Assembly (NCBI GenBank): GCA_015064785.1
Contig: SVRM01000016.1
Coordinates: 1 to 47,950, forward strand
Direction: 5' to 3'
Source of the DNA: Oscillospiraceae bacterium
GTDB lineage: Bacteria > Bacillota > Clostridia > Oscillospirales > CAG-272
DNA length: 47,950 nt
Shown: positions 15,185-24,341 of the stretch, piece by piece
Numbering within the stretch: position 1 is the stretch's first letter
How the letters are laid out: every line of letters starts with the position of its first letter
The notes under the pieces: generated by a model
Databases searched by the model: none
What the model saw: only the letters and a program-made list of their open reading frames with translations
Told to the model about the DNA's origin: nothing
Position numbers and translations under genes: made by a program

Positions 15185-16474
15185 TCAGTCAAAATAATGC
15201 TTGACCGTTTCTCCCATTTTGTGCTTTACCATTTCGATATCCAGCGTTGTGAATTGTCCGTTTTCGTACAAAATCTTACCGTCAACCATGGTCATGACAA
15301 CGTCGGAGGATACGGCACTGTGCAGAACCGCCGTCGCCGGTGTATAGCACGGAATGTTGTTGACCGCATCGAGATCGAGCATGATCAGATCGGCACGCGC
15401 ACCGGTTCTGAGAATACCGCAGTCCGCTCTGCCCTGTGCTGCCGCACCGTTGACTGTACCGAGCGGGATGAAGTCGGATGCCTTCATCGCGTCACAGACA
15501 CGATCAGAACCCTTTTGCAGCAGTGCCGCCATATTCATCTCACGAAGCACATCGAGACGGTTGTTGGATGCCACGCCGTCCGTACCAAGTACAACCTTGA
15601 CGCCGGCTTTGTGCATCTTCCAGAGCGGCATGATGCCGGAACCGAGCTTCAGGTTGGAGGTTGGATTGTGTGCCGCAAAGACACCCCGCTCCGCCATCAG
15701 TGCAATGTCTTCATCGGAAACCCAGACGCAGTGCGCCGCAATCGTCGGAACATCGAATACACCGAGATCACAGAAATGCTGTGCCGGTGTTTTTCCGTGG
15801 CGCGCGATGCACTCGTTATGCTCCGATTCCGTTTCCGACATATGCACATGCATGTGAAGACCGTACTCCTTTGCCGCCTCGGCAACATAACGGATCGCAT
15901 TGGGCTGGGTCGTGTACTCTGCATGTACGGACATATCCATCTTTATGCGGCCGTCAAAAGAATTATGATACTGCCCATACAGTGCCATCGCTTCCTTGTA
16001 CCGGACATCGGTTTCCGGCGTTTCGTCGGGATTGAAGCAGGTGATGCAGCGGGCAATGTTCGCCTTCATGCCAACCTCGGCGATCGCACGGATCGTGTCT
16101 TCACAGAAGAAATACATATCGGAAAACGACACGATACCGGCACGAATCATTTCTGCTGCCGCCAGCATCGATGCATTGTAAACAGCGTCCGAGGTCAGTC
16201 TGTCCTCGGCGGGGAAAATGCGGGTATTAAGCCACGCCTGGAGCGGGAGGTCCTCGCCGTAGCCGCGGAACAGTGTCATTGCCGTATGCGCATGGCAGTT
16301 ATAAAGGCCGGGCATCAGGAGCTTGTTTTTGCCGTCGATTTCACGGTCAAAGGTGCCTGCGGGACGGGCATCGAAAATCCCGGCAATGCGGTTGTCCTCG
16401 ACAAGGACATAACGGTGCTTGTGCGCATCGCCGTTTTCGTTGAGTGTCGTAATATCACAAAAGAGCAGTCTCAT
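15185..16474 (-). CDS. mtaD: 5-methylthioadenosine/S-adenosylhomocysteine deaminase
   Basis: A metal-dependent amidohydrolase of 429 residues (TrzA/AtzA/MtaD group) that deaminates adenosine-type thioethers to inosine forms. Metal-site motifs are all present: MPGLYNCHAHTAMTLFRG (HxH near residue 65), HMHVHMSETESEH, IAAHCVW and GTDGVASNNRLD, with the outer composite domain at both ends. ATG 16474 is preferred over ATG 16480 because GGAG then has a 7-nt spacing. It lies 18 nt after punA, which fits a nucleoside and SAM-byproduct salvage unit. Guanine deaminase-type or other substrates cannot be excluded. Confidence 0.85.
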   Translation of the reverse strand: MRLLFCDITTLNENGDAHKHRYVLVEDNRIAGIFDARPAGTFDREIDGKNKLLMPGLYNCHAHTAMTLFRGYGEDLPLQAWLNTRIFPAEDRLTSDAVYNASMLAAAEMIRAGIVSFSDMYFFCEDTIRAIAEVGMKANIARCITCFNPDETPETDVRYKEAMALYGQYHNSFDGRIKMDMSVHAEYTTQPNAIRYVAEAAKEYGLHMHVHMSETESEHNECIARHGKTPAQHFCDLGVFDVPTIAAHCVWVSDEDIALMAERGVFAAHNPTSNLKLGSGIMPLWKMHKAGVKVVLGTDGVASNNRLDVLREMNMAALLQKGSDRVCDAMKASDFIPLGTVNGAAAQGRADCGILRTGARADLIMLDLDAVNNIPCYTPATAVLHSAVSSDVVMTMVDGKILYENGQFTTLDIEMVKHKMGETVKHYFD

Positions 16475-16492
16475 GTTCATTCTCCATTTCTG

Positions 16493-17341
16493 TTACAGTC
16501 TGCGGATCACCGCGTCAATCAGCGCGGAAAACCGGTTCGTTGCTTTTGCGGAGGTATCAAGAACCTCTTCCTCTGTCATCGGCGCTCCGGTCACACCTGC
16601 CGCGAAATTGGTCACGCAGGAGATGCCGAGTACCTTCATACCGCAGTGTGCTGCCGCGATGATTTCGGGAACCGTCGACATACCGACCACATCCGCTCCA
16701 ATCAAGCGCAGCATACGGATTTCCGCCGGTGTTTCAAACTGCGGACCTGCCATGTAGGCATACACACCTTCCTTCAGTGTCATACCAAGGTCACCGGCAC
16801 TGCTGTGTGCTGTCGCACGAATGCCGTCGTCATATACCGCCTGCATGTCAAAGAAGCGTTCACCGAAGGCAGATTCGTTTCTTCCGCGCACGGGAGAATC
16901 GGCACAGAGCTTGATGTGATCGGTCAGAAGCACAAGATCACCCGGTTCCAGTGTGTCGGTATTGATGCCGCCGGCGGCATTGGTGATAATCATAGTACCA
17001 ATGCCGAGCAGATGACAGACATTCACAGGATACGCCGTCTGCCACATCTCCCAACCTTCATAATAATGGAAGCGTCCATTGAAAAACAGCACGGTTTTCT
17101 CCCCCACCCGTCCAATGACAAGCTCGCCCTTCTGATAGGACACAGTCGAGGTCGGGAAATTGGGAATCTCGCGGTACGGCAGGTGAATTTTGTCCGTGAC
17201 ACAGTCGGATGCGGCATACGCGCCCAGACCTGAACCGAGAATCACGGCAAGTGCGGGCTTGTCCAGTCCGGCATCCCGGATTGCCGCGGAAATTGCGTCG
17301 GCAGATGCTTTGAACATCTGCATATTCGGTGTTGTAAGCAT
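16493..17341 (-). CDS. punA: purine-nucleoside phosphorylase
   Basis: Cleaves inosine or guanosine with phosphate to base and ribose 1-phosphate. The 282-residue protein is of the trimeric PNP class: VILGSGLGAYA (phosphate loop), NGRFHYYEGW, IITNAAGGIN, VLLTDHIKL, MAGPQFETPAEIR and GMSTVPEIIAA. Starting at ATG 17341, with GGAGAGG upstream, gives the normal family length; the longer frame would overlap the upstream kinase gene. It sits 13 nt after a uridine-kinase-like gene and before mtaD, making a nucleoside-salvage trio. Confidence 0.93.
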   Translation of the reverse strand: MLTTPNMQMFKASADAISAAIRDAGLDKPALAVILGSGLGAYAASDCVTDKIHLPYREIPNFPTSTVSYQKGELVIGRVGEKTVLFFNGRFHYYEGWEMWQTAYPVNVCHLLGIGTMIITNAAGGINTDTLEPGDLVLLTDHIKLCADSPVRGRNESAFGERFFDMQAVYDDGIRATAHSSAGDLGMTLKEGVYAYMAGPQFETPAEIRMLRLIGADVVGMSTVPEIIAAAHCGMKVLGISCVTNFAAGVTGAPMTEEEVLDTSAKATNRFSALIDAVIRRL

Positions 17342-17354
17342 GGTTTTCCTCTCC

Positions 17355-18239
17355 TTATCTCTGTCCGATGAATTCGCGGAACACGCTGTCATCGGGAATG
17401 TCATCGGGCGGCAGAATGTCAATGTGCGACAGTCTCGCAAGCAGCGAATCGGCATAGGCACGATGCACACTGTCCCGGGACAAACCGGACAGCACCGCCT
17501 CCGCCATCGGACGGATCACGCCAACCTCATAAGCCATGGACGAATCAATGCGGATATCGGCACAGTCAAGGTACGGGTAAATGCTGATGTCTTCGTTTGC
17601 ACAGACATCCTCCCACATCGATAGTGTCTTCTCGGCATCGGAATTGCGTGTTCTTGCATCGCGTACCAGGCGCCGCAGAAGCCGCAGTTCACGTGCATCC
17701 AGCATCCCATCCGGCGTGGATACCGTCTGTGTCGGCAGAATTGCGACACTGCGTGTCACGTCATGCGGCAGATGCGCCCGTACCTCGGGATACATTGCCT
17801 GAATGCCCTCCAGCAAAATCACGTCGTTTTCTCGTGGCTGATAACAGCAGACGCCATTCCGGCAGCCGCTTTGGAAATCAAACAACGGCAAATCGCAGGA
17901 TTCCTCGGCAATCAGCTTATCAAGACACCGGGCAAGCGTCTCCAAATCCAGCGCCGCGACAGTATCGTAGTCGACACGTCCCGACGGCAGAATCGGCAGA
18001 CACGCACGGTTTTTGAAGAAATCGTCAAAGGAGACGGGGAATACACAGCGTCCGGCGGCTTCCAGTGCGGCGGTCAGTAAATGCGCTGTCGTTGTTTTTC
18101 CCGAGCAGGTCGGACCTGTCACGGTGACAATCTGCAAATGCGGGACAGAAAGCAGGCTTTTTACCGCGTCTGCAATCTGATGGGTGTACTTTGATTCACA
18201 TGCTGTAATCCATTCCCGGATATCGGCGGTATGTTCCAT
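17355..18239 (-). CDS. uridine kinase-like P-loop kinase
   Basis: A 294-residue P-loop protein of the phosphoribulokinase/uridine kinase family. Visible are Walker A VTGPTCSGKTT (about residue 40), FPVSFDDFFKN with the conserved DD pair, and VILLEGIQAMYPEV (Walker B). A C-terminal half of about 130 residues, rich in Arg and Asp, is longer than in plain uridine kinase. AAAGGAG precedes the ATG. Position between hemZ and punA suggests nucleoside phosphorylation, but the exact substrate is open. Confidence 0.75.
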   Translation of the reverse strand: MEHTADIREWITACESKYTHQIADAVKSLLSVPHLQIVTVTGPTCSGKTTTAHLLTAALEAAGRCVFPVSFDDFFKNRACLPILPSGRVDYDTVAALDLETLARCLDKLIAEESCDLPLFDFQSGCRNGVCCYQPRENDVILLEGIQAMYPEVRAHLPHDVTRSVAILPTQTVSTPDGMLDARELRLLRRLVRDARTRNSDAEKTLSMWEDVCANEDISIYPYLDCADIRIDSSMAYEVGVIRPMAEAVLSGLSRDSVHRAYADSLLARLSHIDILPPDDIPDDSVFREFIGQR

Positions 18240-18277
18240 ATGGTTCTCCTTTCCTGTTGGTCGTTTGATGGGATTGA

Positions 18278-19786
18278 CTATTTTTCGGACGGATCGTTTT
18301 CAAAAAACTGTCTGATCTTGTCCGCCGACGCGGTATCCGCTGTGGTCGGCGCATCCGCGGCAAGATATTCATACGGATACTTCGGTGAGAAGATGCGGTC
18401 GATATGACTGCGGTCAGCCGACACCAGCTTGGTCACAGCTCCCGCGCCGACAGCAAAGACCGAATGCAGCTCCTCCATCATCAGAATGTTGTAAAGCCCT
18501 TCCGTTCCCGGCAGACAGAAGCCGACGTTTTCAAAATTGCCGACGGTATTCTTCTGGCGGTAGAGATAATACGGACGGTATCCGGCATTTGTCACGGATA
18601 CATGCGAATATTCCACACTCTTTCCGGTTTCCCCGCCTGTTCGGGAATAGACATCGGTTCCCTCGCGCAGAATTTCCGCCGCCTTCTTGACACAGAAGGT
18701 ATGCACGGTAATGTTGTCCGGACGAAGCTCCAGAATCCGGTCGACGGATTTGGAAAAGCTCTGGAACGACTCCTCGGGAAGACCGGCAATCAGGTCGGTG
18801 TTGATGTGCGGAATACCGGATGTCCGTGCGATGTCGTAGGCACGCAGGAAGTCCTCGACCGTATGACGGCGACCGATGGAGGCGAGAATCTCATCATTGA
18901 GCGTCTGCGGATTGATCGACACGCGCGTCACGCCGTACTTCTTTGCAATTTCAAATTTTTTGTTTGTAATCGTATCGGGACGGCCTGCCTCCAGCGTGAA
19001 TTCTGCGAGTGCGGAAACATCAATGTTTTTGGCCACGGCAGACAGCAGGACTTCCAGCTGGGTTTCATTGAGCGTGGTCGGTGTTCCGCCGCCGATGTAG
19101 ACAGTCACAACCCGTTTTCCGTTTTCGCGGATAATGCGGAATGTTTCATCGATTTCCCGGCACAGCTTGACAAGATAATCGGGAATCAGCGCAAGCAGCT
19201 TTGGTGAGGTATAGGAAACAAACGAGCAGTAGGCACAGCGTGTCGGACAGAATGGAATGGAAATATAAACCGAGCAGGTGTCGGGCGTGGTTTCATCCGC
19301 CAGCGTCTTTTCAAACAGCGCGACATCCGCTGCAAGTGTTGCCTTTTTGGGATTGACCAGCATTTCCTCGCGCAGAATTGCCTTGACCGCTTCATGGTCA
19401 AAGCCGCGGTTCAGATAGTCCATGGCGAGCTTCGCCGGACGAACGCCGGTCAGAATGCCCCATACGGGACGGTACTGAAGCAGCAGCTCACCTGCGTCAA
19501 AAAAGCACTTGCCGATGACAATTTTCACCGTTTTTTCGTGCGTATGCAAAGCGCTGTAGCACATTTCATGAACCGATGATGCTTCTCTGCCGTCATGACG
19601 CAGTGTGACAGACGCACGCACGCCGATTTCTGCGTCTCCGTCATACAGCGGTTCCGTTTTCACATATGCCGCGGTGGAATCCGGTGTTTCGATTTCATCT
19701 TCGGCAAACTTGACGCCGGGAAACAGCATCATACAAAGCGTCTGTACATAATATTGATTGATTTTTCCGTCAATGCGTAATTTCAT
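18278..19786 (-). CDS. hemZ: HemZ-type radical SAM coproporphyrinogen dehydrogenase-like protein
   Basis: A 502-residue protein with the HemZ layout: an N-terminal domain of about 170 residues specific to this branch (RPVWGILTGVRPAKLA), then a radical SAM domain with IPFCPTRCAYCSF (CxxxCxxC near residue 180), TVYIGGGTPTTL, EFTLEAGRPDT and INTDLIAGLPEES. HemN-like enzymes decarboxylate coproporphyrinogen III without oxygen; for HemZ this activity is not firmly settled. No other haem genes are nearby. The start follows AAAGGA, whose first bases lie in a hairpin (19794-19816). Confidence 0.85.
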   Translation of the reverse strand: MKLRIDGKINQYYVQTLCMMLFPGVKFAEDEIETPDSTAAYVKTEPLYDGDAEIGVRASVTLRHDGREASSVHEMCYSALHTHEKTVKIVIGKCFFDAGELLLQYRPVWGILTGVRPAKLAMDYLNRGFDHEAVKAILREEMLVNPKKATLAADVALFEKTLADETTPDTCSVYISIPFCPTRCAYCSFVSYTSPKLLALIPDYLVKLCREIDETFRIIRENGKRVVTVYIGGGTPTTLNETQLEVLLSAVAKNIDVSALAEFTLEAGRPDTITNKKFEIAKKYGVTRVSINPQTLNDEILASIGRRHTVEDFLRAYDIARTSGIPHINTDLIAGLPEESFQSFSKSVDRILELRPDNITVHTFCVKKAAEILREGTDVYSRTGGETGKSVEYSHVSVTNAGYRPYYLYRQKNTVGNFENVGFCLPGTEGLYNILMMEELHSVFAVGAGAVTKLVSADRSHIDRIFSPKYPYEYLAADAPTTADTASADKIRQFFENDPSEK

Positions 19787-19793
19787 AGATTCC

Positions 19794-19816
19794 TTTGACG
19801 GTTGTCAGCCGTCAAA
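19794..19816 (-). promoter_or_regulatory. hairpin at the hemZ ribosome binding site
   Basis: A perfect 8-bp inverted repeat, TTTGACGG and CCGTCAAA with a 7-nt loop, lies between dtd and hemZ. Its 3' arm runs into AAAGGA, the hemZ ribosome site. It could modulate translation or be a processing site; there is no T-run, so it is not a terminator. Confidence 0.45.
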
Positions 19817-19830
19817 ACTCCTTTTTCGGT

Positions 19831-20286
19831 TTATTTCTTCCGTAAAACATCGCTTTCCAGCATGACTGTCACCGGACCGTCATTCACAAGCGAAATCTGC
19901 ATATCCGCGCCGAATGCACCGGTTCCCACAGGAATGTCCTGTGCGCGCAGAAGCGAAACAAAGTGTTCATACAATGCATTTGCGCGCTCCGGTGCTTCCG
20001 CATCGAGAAAATCCGGGCGGTTGCCGTGTGCATAGTTGGCACACAGCGTAAACTGCGACACGACGAGCAGCGATCCGCCGATGTCACGCACCGACTTGTT
20101 CATCTTGCCGTTTTCATCGGCAAATACACGGAATTTTGCAATCTTCTCGGCAAGCAGACGTGCGTCCTCCTCATCGTCTCCTTTTTTGACCCCGAGCAGT
20201 ATCAGAAATCCGCGGTCAATGCGGGATAATTCCACACCGTCCACCGAAACAGCGGCGGAGGTGACTCTTTGTAATAATGCTTTCAT
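19831..20286 (-). CDS. dtd: D-aminoacyl-tRNA deacylase
   Basis: Removes D-amino acids (and glycine from tRNA-Ala) from tRNA, a proofreading step. The 151-residue protein matches the family end to end: MKALLQRVTSAAVSVDG, LLGVKKGD, KIAKFRVFADE, the catalytic-site motif VSQFTLCA and the cross-subunit NDGPVTVMLE. Its ATG overlaps the stop of the sialidase-like gene (ATGA, 20286-20283), so it is translationally coupled. In many Firmicutes dtd follows relA directly; here another gene intervenes. Confidence 0.95.
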   Translation of the reverse strand: MKALLQRVTSAAVSVDGVELSRIDRGFLILLGVKKGDDEEDARLLAEKIAKFRVFADENGKMNKSVRDIGGSLLVVSQFTLCANYAHGNRPDFLDAEAPERANALYEHFVSLLRAQDIPVGTGAFGADMQISLVNDGPVTVMLESDVLRKK

Positions 20287-22067
20287 GTTGTCCCCTGTGT
20301 TGATGTATTCTTTGCGTGCATGTTCATTTCGCGGATCAGAGTCCCGTCAAAGTCCGCTGCTTCCGCCAGTGTCTGGATGTGTAGATAGCACAGTCCGTAC
20401 GGAGCATCTCCATGCATCACAAGCGTCTTATTATGTTTATTCAAACCGCTGACGGAACAGATGCCTGCCGCGGTATCATAATCCAAGGTAATGTCTGTCC
20501 ATGTATCCGGTGTTTCTGTCACATCCAGCACAAACGGTGCTTCCTGTCCCGCCGTTTCGTCACAGGCGTTGTACCAGTGATCGCACAGGCAGATGCGCAC
20601 ACCGGATGCCAGCACCCGCAGGGATACCGTCACAGACCCGGTATGTGCCGCCGGGAAATTCCAGACCATACCCTGTTTTTGATACGCCAGCCGCGGATCA
20701 TCCGTGCGGCAAATTTGCAGAACTTCCCTGAAATCGCCGTCCGGCGACGGAACGAGCAGAGCGCCATTCGTGCGGTTGTATGCGCAGTGACCGGAAAAAC
20801 CACGATAGTTGCCAAGGTTGGATTTCACAAACATATGCGTGGTAACATTGTCAAGCCCGAAGCGGAAGGTTTCTTCCCGTTCTGTTTCGTAAAGCCAATC
20901 AAGATCGAGCAGAACGACCTTGCGTGCGGACACATTCTGTCCAAAGCACACAAGAATTTTGTTGTACGGCAATTCTAAAATCTCCGCCTGGTGGACGCTC
21001 TTGTCGCGCGAATCCACACCGCCGACCGAGCGGAAATCCGCGCGATTCCGCAAGCCGTTTAAGTAAAGCTCACGGAAGCCCTGCCAGGTTCTGCCGTCAT
21101 CGGCGCTGATGGCAAGGTGATTGGCATCGCGGTTGGTGAACACATCCTCCCACTTGCCGCTGATTTCACCGTCATTCAGCTGCGGAAAATCATGCTTGTG
21201 ATCCAGCTCCGGCATCGGCTGGGTATTGCACCAGAAGAACAGAATCCGCCCGTCGGACAGTTTCCCAAAAACCGGCATCGTGATCGTACCGTGAAAGATC
21301 GTCGGATGAGGACCTGTCCAGGTATCGCCGCGGTCTGAGGAACGGTATTCATAGTGGAAATCCTGCGAGGTGCGCACATGCATCAGTAAGGTTCCGTCGG
21401 ACAGTACCGCAACGCTCGGCTCACAGGAATCCTGCTGCCAGCGCTGACTGCCGTGCGGCGGGGTAATTTCATGACGCGGCGCAGTTTTCTCAATGACATG
21501 CACCGCCCATGTCTCACCGTCATCGTCAGAAGTACAGACCACAGGATGCGTAATGCCCGCGCTGTCCCCTCTCTGTCCAAGAATCAGCCATCGGCCGATT
21601 TCCGGGTAATATTGCGGTGTTTTGAGGATATGGATGACCGTGTCAGAGATCTTGATCCAGCGGTTGTCAACGCCGTCATAACCGGTGTCGTTGAGGACAG
21701 CGAATGTCCCGCGCTCGCCTGTCGGATTGATCCATCCGCGGCGGTATTCATTTGGGTATGCGGCGATACAGCGTCCGGTTGTGCGGTTGCATCCTGCGAT
21801 ACCAAGCACACGGTCATCGGTCACAGGCACCGTCTTCCACGAAAGACCGCAGTCGCGCGATGTGATATAGACAAGCTGTCCGACATCGTCCGGCTCTTTT
21901 TTTCCGGTGACACCGTAAATACGGATTTCGCCATCGGCCGTGACACAGACCGACCGGCTCGCATCACACGGCGGTACTGCAACAACCTGCGGCGCATAAA
22001 CAGCGGAAAGCAGCTGCTTTTCCTCCGCACTGAGTGCCGCCTGCATAACAGAAAGATAAGAAACCAC
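20283..22067 (-). CDS. cytoplasmic sialidase-fold (BNR/Asp-box) protein
   Basis: A protein of 594 residues with a six-bladed propeller signature: four Asp-boxes (TSRDCGLSW, TSDDDGETW, SSDRGDTW, SADDGRTW) and the sialidase-like CEPSVAVLSDGTLLMHVRTS. The last 150 residues (GSVTVSLRVLASGVRIC onward) look like a beta-sandwich of the LamG type. No signal peptide is present, so it should be intracellular. The start is taken as GTG 22067, which has AGGAGG 7 nt upstream; the next ATG is 8 codons later. It lies 25 nt after relA and overlaps dtd by ATGA. It may be an exo-sialidase or a related glycosidase; the activity is unproven. Confidence 0.75.
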   Translation of the reverse strand: MVSYLSVMQAALSAEEKQLLSAVYAPQVVAVPPCDASRSVCVTADGEIRIYGVTGKKEPDDVGQLVYITSRDCGLSWKTVPVTDDRVLGIAGCNRTTGRCIAAYPNEYRRGWINPTGERGTFAVLNDTGYDGVDNRWIKISDTVIHILKTPQYYPEIGRWLILGQRGDSAGITHPVVCTSDDDGETWAVHVIEKTAPRHEITPPHGSQRWQQDSCEPSVAVLSDGTLLMHVRTSQDFHYEYRSSDRGDTWTGPHPTIFHGTITMPVFGKLSDGRILFFWCNTQPMPELDHKHDFPQLNDGEISGKWEDVFTNRDANHLAISADDGRTWQGFRELYLNGLRNRADFRSVGGVDSRDKSVHQAEILELPYNKILVCFGQNVSARKVVLLDLDWLYETEREETFRFGLDNVTTHMFVKSNLGNYRGFSGHCAYNRTNGALLVPSPDGDFREVLQICRTDDPRLAYQKQGMVWNFPAAHTGSVTVSLRVLASGVRICLCDHWYNACDETAGQEAPFVLDVTETPDTWTDITLDYDTAAGICSVSGLNKHNKTLVMHGDAPYGLCYLHIQTLAEAADFDGTLIREMNMHAKNTSTQGTT

Positions 22068-22092
22068 GGAAACGCCTCCTCTTTTCGTCGAT

Positions 22093-24300
22093 TCAGGAAC
22101 GGGTAACGCGCAGGACATCACGGATGGAGCGCAGTCTTGCCTGAATGGAATACAGATGCTCCAGATTTTTACATCCGACCGTCATTGTGATATTGACCTC
22201 GGAGTCGTTTTTGTTCTGTGAGTTCATTTGCAGAATGGACACACGCATATCGGCAAGCGCCATGGTAATTTCAGCAATCAGTACATAGGAATTGACCGCC
22301 GTGATATGCAGTACCGCCTCAAAGGTGCGGTTCTGCTGACCGGATACATATTCATCGACCCACTGTGCTTCCTTGAAGCGGGTTTCGTCCTCTCCTGCCG
22401 CACGCTTCTGTGCGATATTGATGCAGTCCGCCTTGTGGACCGAGATTCCAAAGCCCTTCGTCACAAAAGCAATCAGCTTATCACCCGGCAGAGGATTGCA
22501 GCACTTGGCAAACTTGACCTGACAGCCATCGACACCGTCGACAATGACAGAGCCTGTGAAGTGCTTTGCATGATGCACCTTGGGCGCCAGCTGGACCTGT
22601 GACACATCGCGCAGCGGCTCCTGTGGCGGCTCCGGCGTGACAACCGCATCAAATGCATCGCGCAGCTTGCCTGAAATTTTGGCAACCGACATACCGCCGT
22701 AACCGATGGTATTGTACAAATCCTCAACCTCATGCAGTCCGAGCCGCTTGGCAAGGTTTGCCATAATGGTGTTATACTGTGCCTCGGTGTAAGCAACACC
22801 GTAGTGCTTCAGCTCGCGGTCAAGCTCCGCACGGCCGACTGCAATATTCTCCGTCCGCTTTTCCTTTTTGAACCACTGACGGATCTTGTTCTTTGCCTCG
22901 GAGGTTTTGACGATCTTCAGCCAGTCACGGGACGGACCGCGGGACTGACCGGAGGTGATGATTTCAACGATTTCGCCGTTTTGCAGGACGCGGTCAATCG
23001 GTACAATCATGCCGTTGATCTTACCGCCAATCATCTTATTGCCGACCTGCGAGTGAATGTTGTACGCAAAGTCGATGACGGTCGAGCCCTGCGGCAGCGC
23101 AATGACATCGCCCTTCGGCGTAAAGACGAAGGTTTCGTCCTGGAAGATATCGATTTTCAGCGCGCGCATGAACTCATCCGGGTCATGCGTATCCTCCTCG
23201 GTTTCGACGAGGTTTGCAACCCATTCGAGCTTCTTGTCAATGTCGCCGCCGGATTCCTCGCCGGATTTATACTTCCAATGCGCGGCGATACCGTATTCTG
23301 CGATGTGGTGCATATCCCACGTCCGGATCTGCACCTCGAACGGAATACCGTCACGTCCAATGACCGTGGTATGCAGAGAACGGTAGAGGTTCGGCTTCGG
23401 CGTGGAAATATAGTCCTTGAATCGACCGGGCATCGAGCGGAACATGTCATGAATGATACCGAGCGCGGTATAACACTCCAGTTCCGTGTCGACAATGATG
23501 CGCAGGGCGTAGAAGTCATAGATTTCGTCGAAGCTCTTGTTCTGGTTATACATTTTTTTGTAGATCGAATACACGCTCTTGACGCGGCCCTCCAGCTGGA
23601 AGTGGATATTGTATTCGGTCAGCTTGTCGGCAATCTGTCCGCGTGCCTTTTCAAGGAAGTTGCGGTTGATGCCGTATTTACGTTCGATGTCGTTGTAGAC
23701 CTCGTTGTAGCCGATGGGGTCCAGGTACGACAGCGACAGGTTTTCCAGCTCATGCTTGATGCGCTGCATACCGAGTCTGTGTGCCAGCGGTGCGTAGACA
23801 TTCATCGTCTCCAGCGCCGTAATTCTGCGCTTATGCTCAGGCTTTGCGTCGAGCGTACGCATATTGTGCAGGCGGTCACAGAGCTTGATGAAAATGACAC
23901 GGATATCGCGTGACATTGCAAGCAGCATCTTGCGCAGATTCTCCACGCTCTGCTCTTCCTTATCGGCAAACGGAATATTGACCATCTTCGTCAGACCGTC
24001 GACCAGCTCTGCAACAACAGGACCGAACCGGCGCTTGATCTCATCAAGATCAATCTTCTCTGCACAGTCCTCCACGGTGTCATGCAGAAGCGCCGCACAG
24101 ATGGAGTCGGTATCCAGCCCCAGTCCCGCCGCAATTTCCGCCACCGCGATCGGATGCGAAATATATGCCTCGCCGGAGTTGCGGAACTGCCCCTCATGCA
24201 GCTCTGCCGCCATACGGTATGCCTGACGGATCTTCAGCAGATCGTAGTTTTTTCCGGATTTTTCAAGGATGAATAATAATTTCTCAATACCGTTGTTCAT
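22093..24300 (-). CDS. relA: bifunctional (p)ppGpp synthetase/hydrolase
   Basis: Makes and degrades the stringent alarmone. The 735-residue protein has the full Rel layout: HD hydrolase (AYISHPIAVA, AALLHDTVED near residue 72), synthetase (YDFYALRIIVDTELECY, KDYISTPKPNLYRSLHT, EVQIRTWDMHHIAEYG), TGS domain (FVFTPKGDVIALPQGSTVID), a zinc-finger-like VKFAKCCNPLPGD and a C-terminal ACT domain. HD residues are intact, so both activities are expected. AAAAGGA precedes the ATG. It lies between recJ (42 nt) and the sialidase-like gene (25 nt). Confidence 0.95.
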   Translation of the reverse strand: MNNGIEKLLFILEKSGKNYDLLKIRQAYRMAAELHEGQFRNSGEAYISHPIAVAEIAAGLGLDTDSICAALLHDTVEDCAEKIDLDEIKRRFGPVVAELVDGLTKMVNIPFADKEEQSVENLRKMLLAMSRDIRVIFIKLCDRLHNMRTLDAKPEHKRRITALETMNVYAPLAHRLGMQRIKHELENLSLSYLDPIGYNEVYNDIERKYGINRNFLEKARGQIADKLTEYNIHFQLEGRVKSVYSIYKKMYNQNKSFDEIYDFYALRIIVDTELECYTALGIIHDMFRSMPGRFKDYISTPKPNLYRSLHTTVIGRDGIPFEVQIRTWDMHHIAEYGIAAHWKYKSGEESGGDIDKKLEWVANLVETEEDTHDPDEFMRALKIDIFQDETFVFTPKGDVIALPQGSTVIDFAYNIHSQVGNKMIGGKINGMIVPIDRVLQNGEIVEIITSGQSRGPSRDWLKIVKTSEAKNKIRQWFKKEKRTENIAVGRAELDRELKHYGVAYTEAQYNTIMANLAKRLGLHEVEDLYNTIGYGGMSVAKISGKLRDAFDAVVTPEPPQEPLRDVSQVQLAPKVHHAKHFTGSVIVDGVDGCQVKFAKCCNPLPGDKLIAFVTKGFGISVHKADCINIAQKRAAGEDETRFKEAQWVDEYVSGQQNRTFEAVLHITAVNSYVLIAEITMALADMRVSILQMNSQNKNDSEVNITMTVGCKNLEHLYSIQARLRSIRDVLRVTRS

Positions 24301-24341
24301 ATACAGATGTCCTTTTATCTATCGAAATAATGAAATGAAAA

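Noticed and set aside
14903..17233. A 776-codon open frame on the plus strand
   Set aside because: It is antisense to mtaD, punA and the flippase gene start. The product is rich in His, Arg and Cys without motifs, typical of a GC-rich shadow frame.
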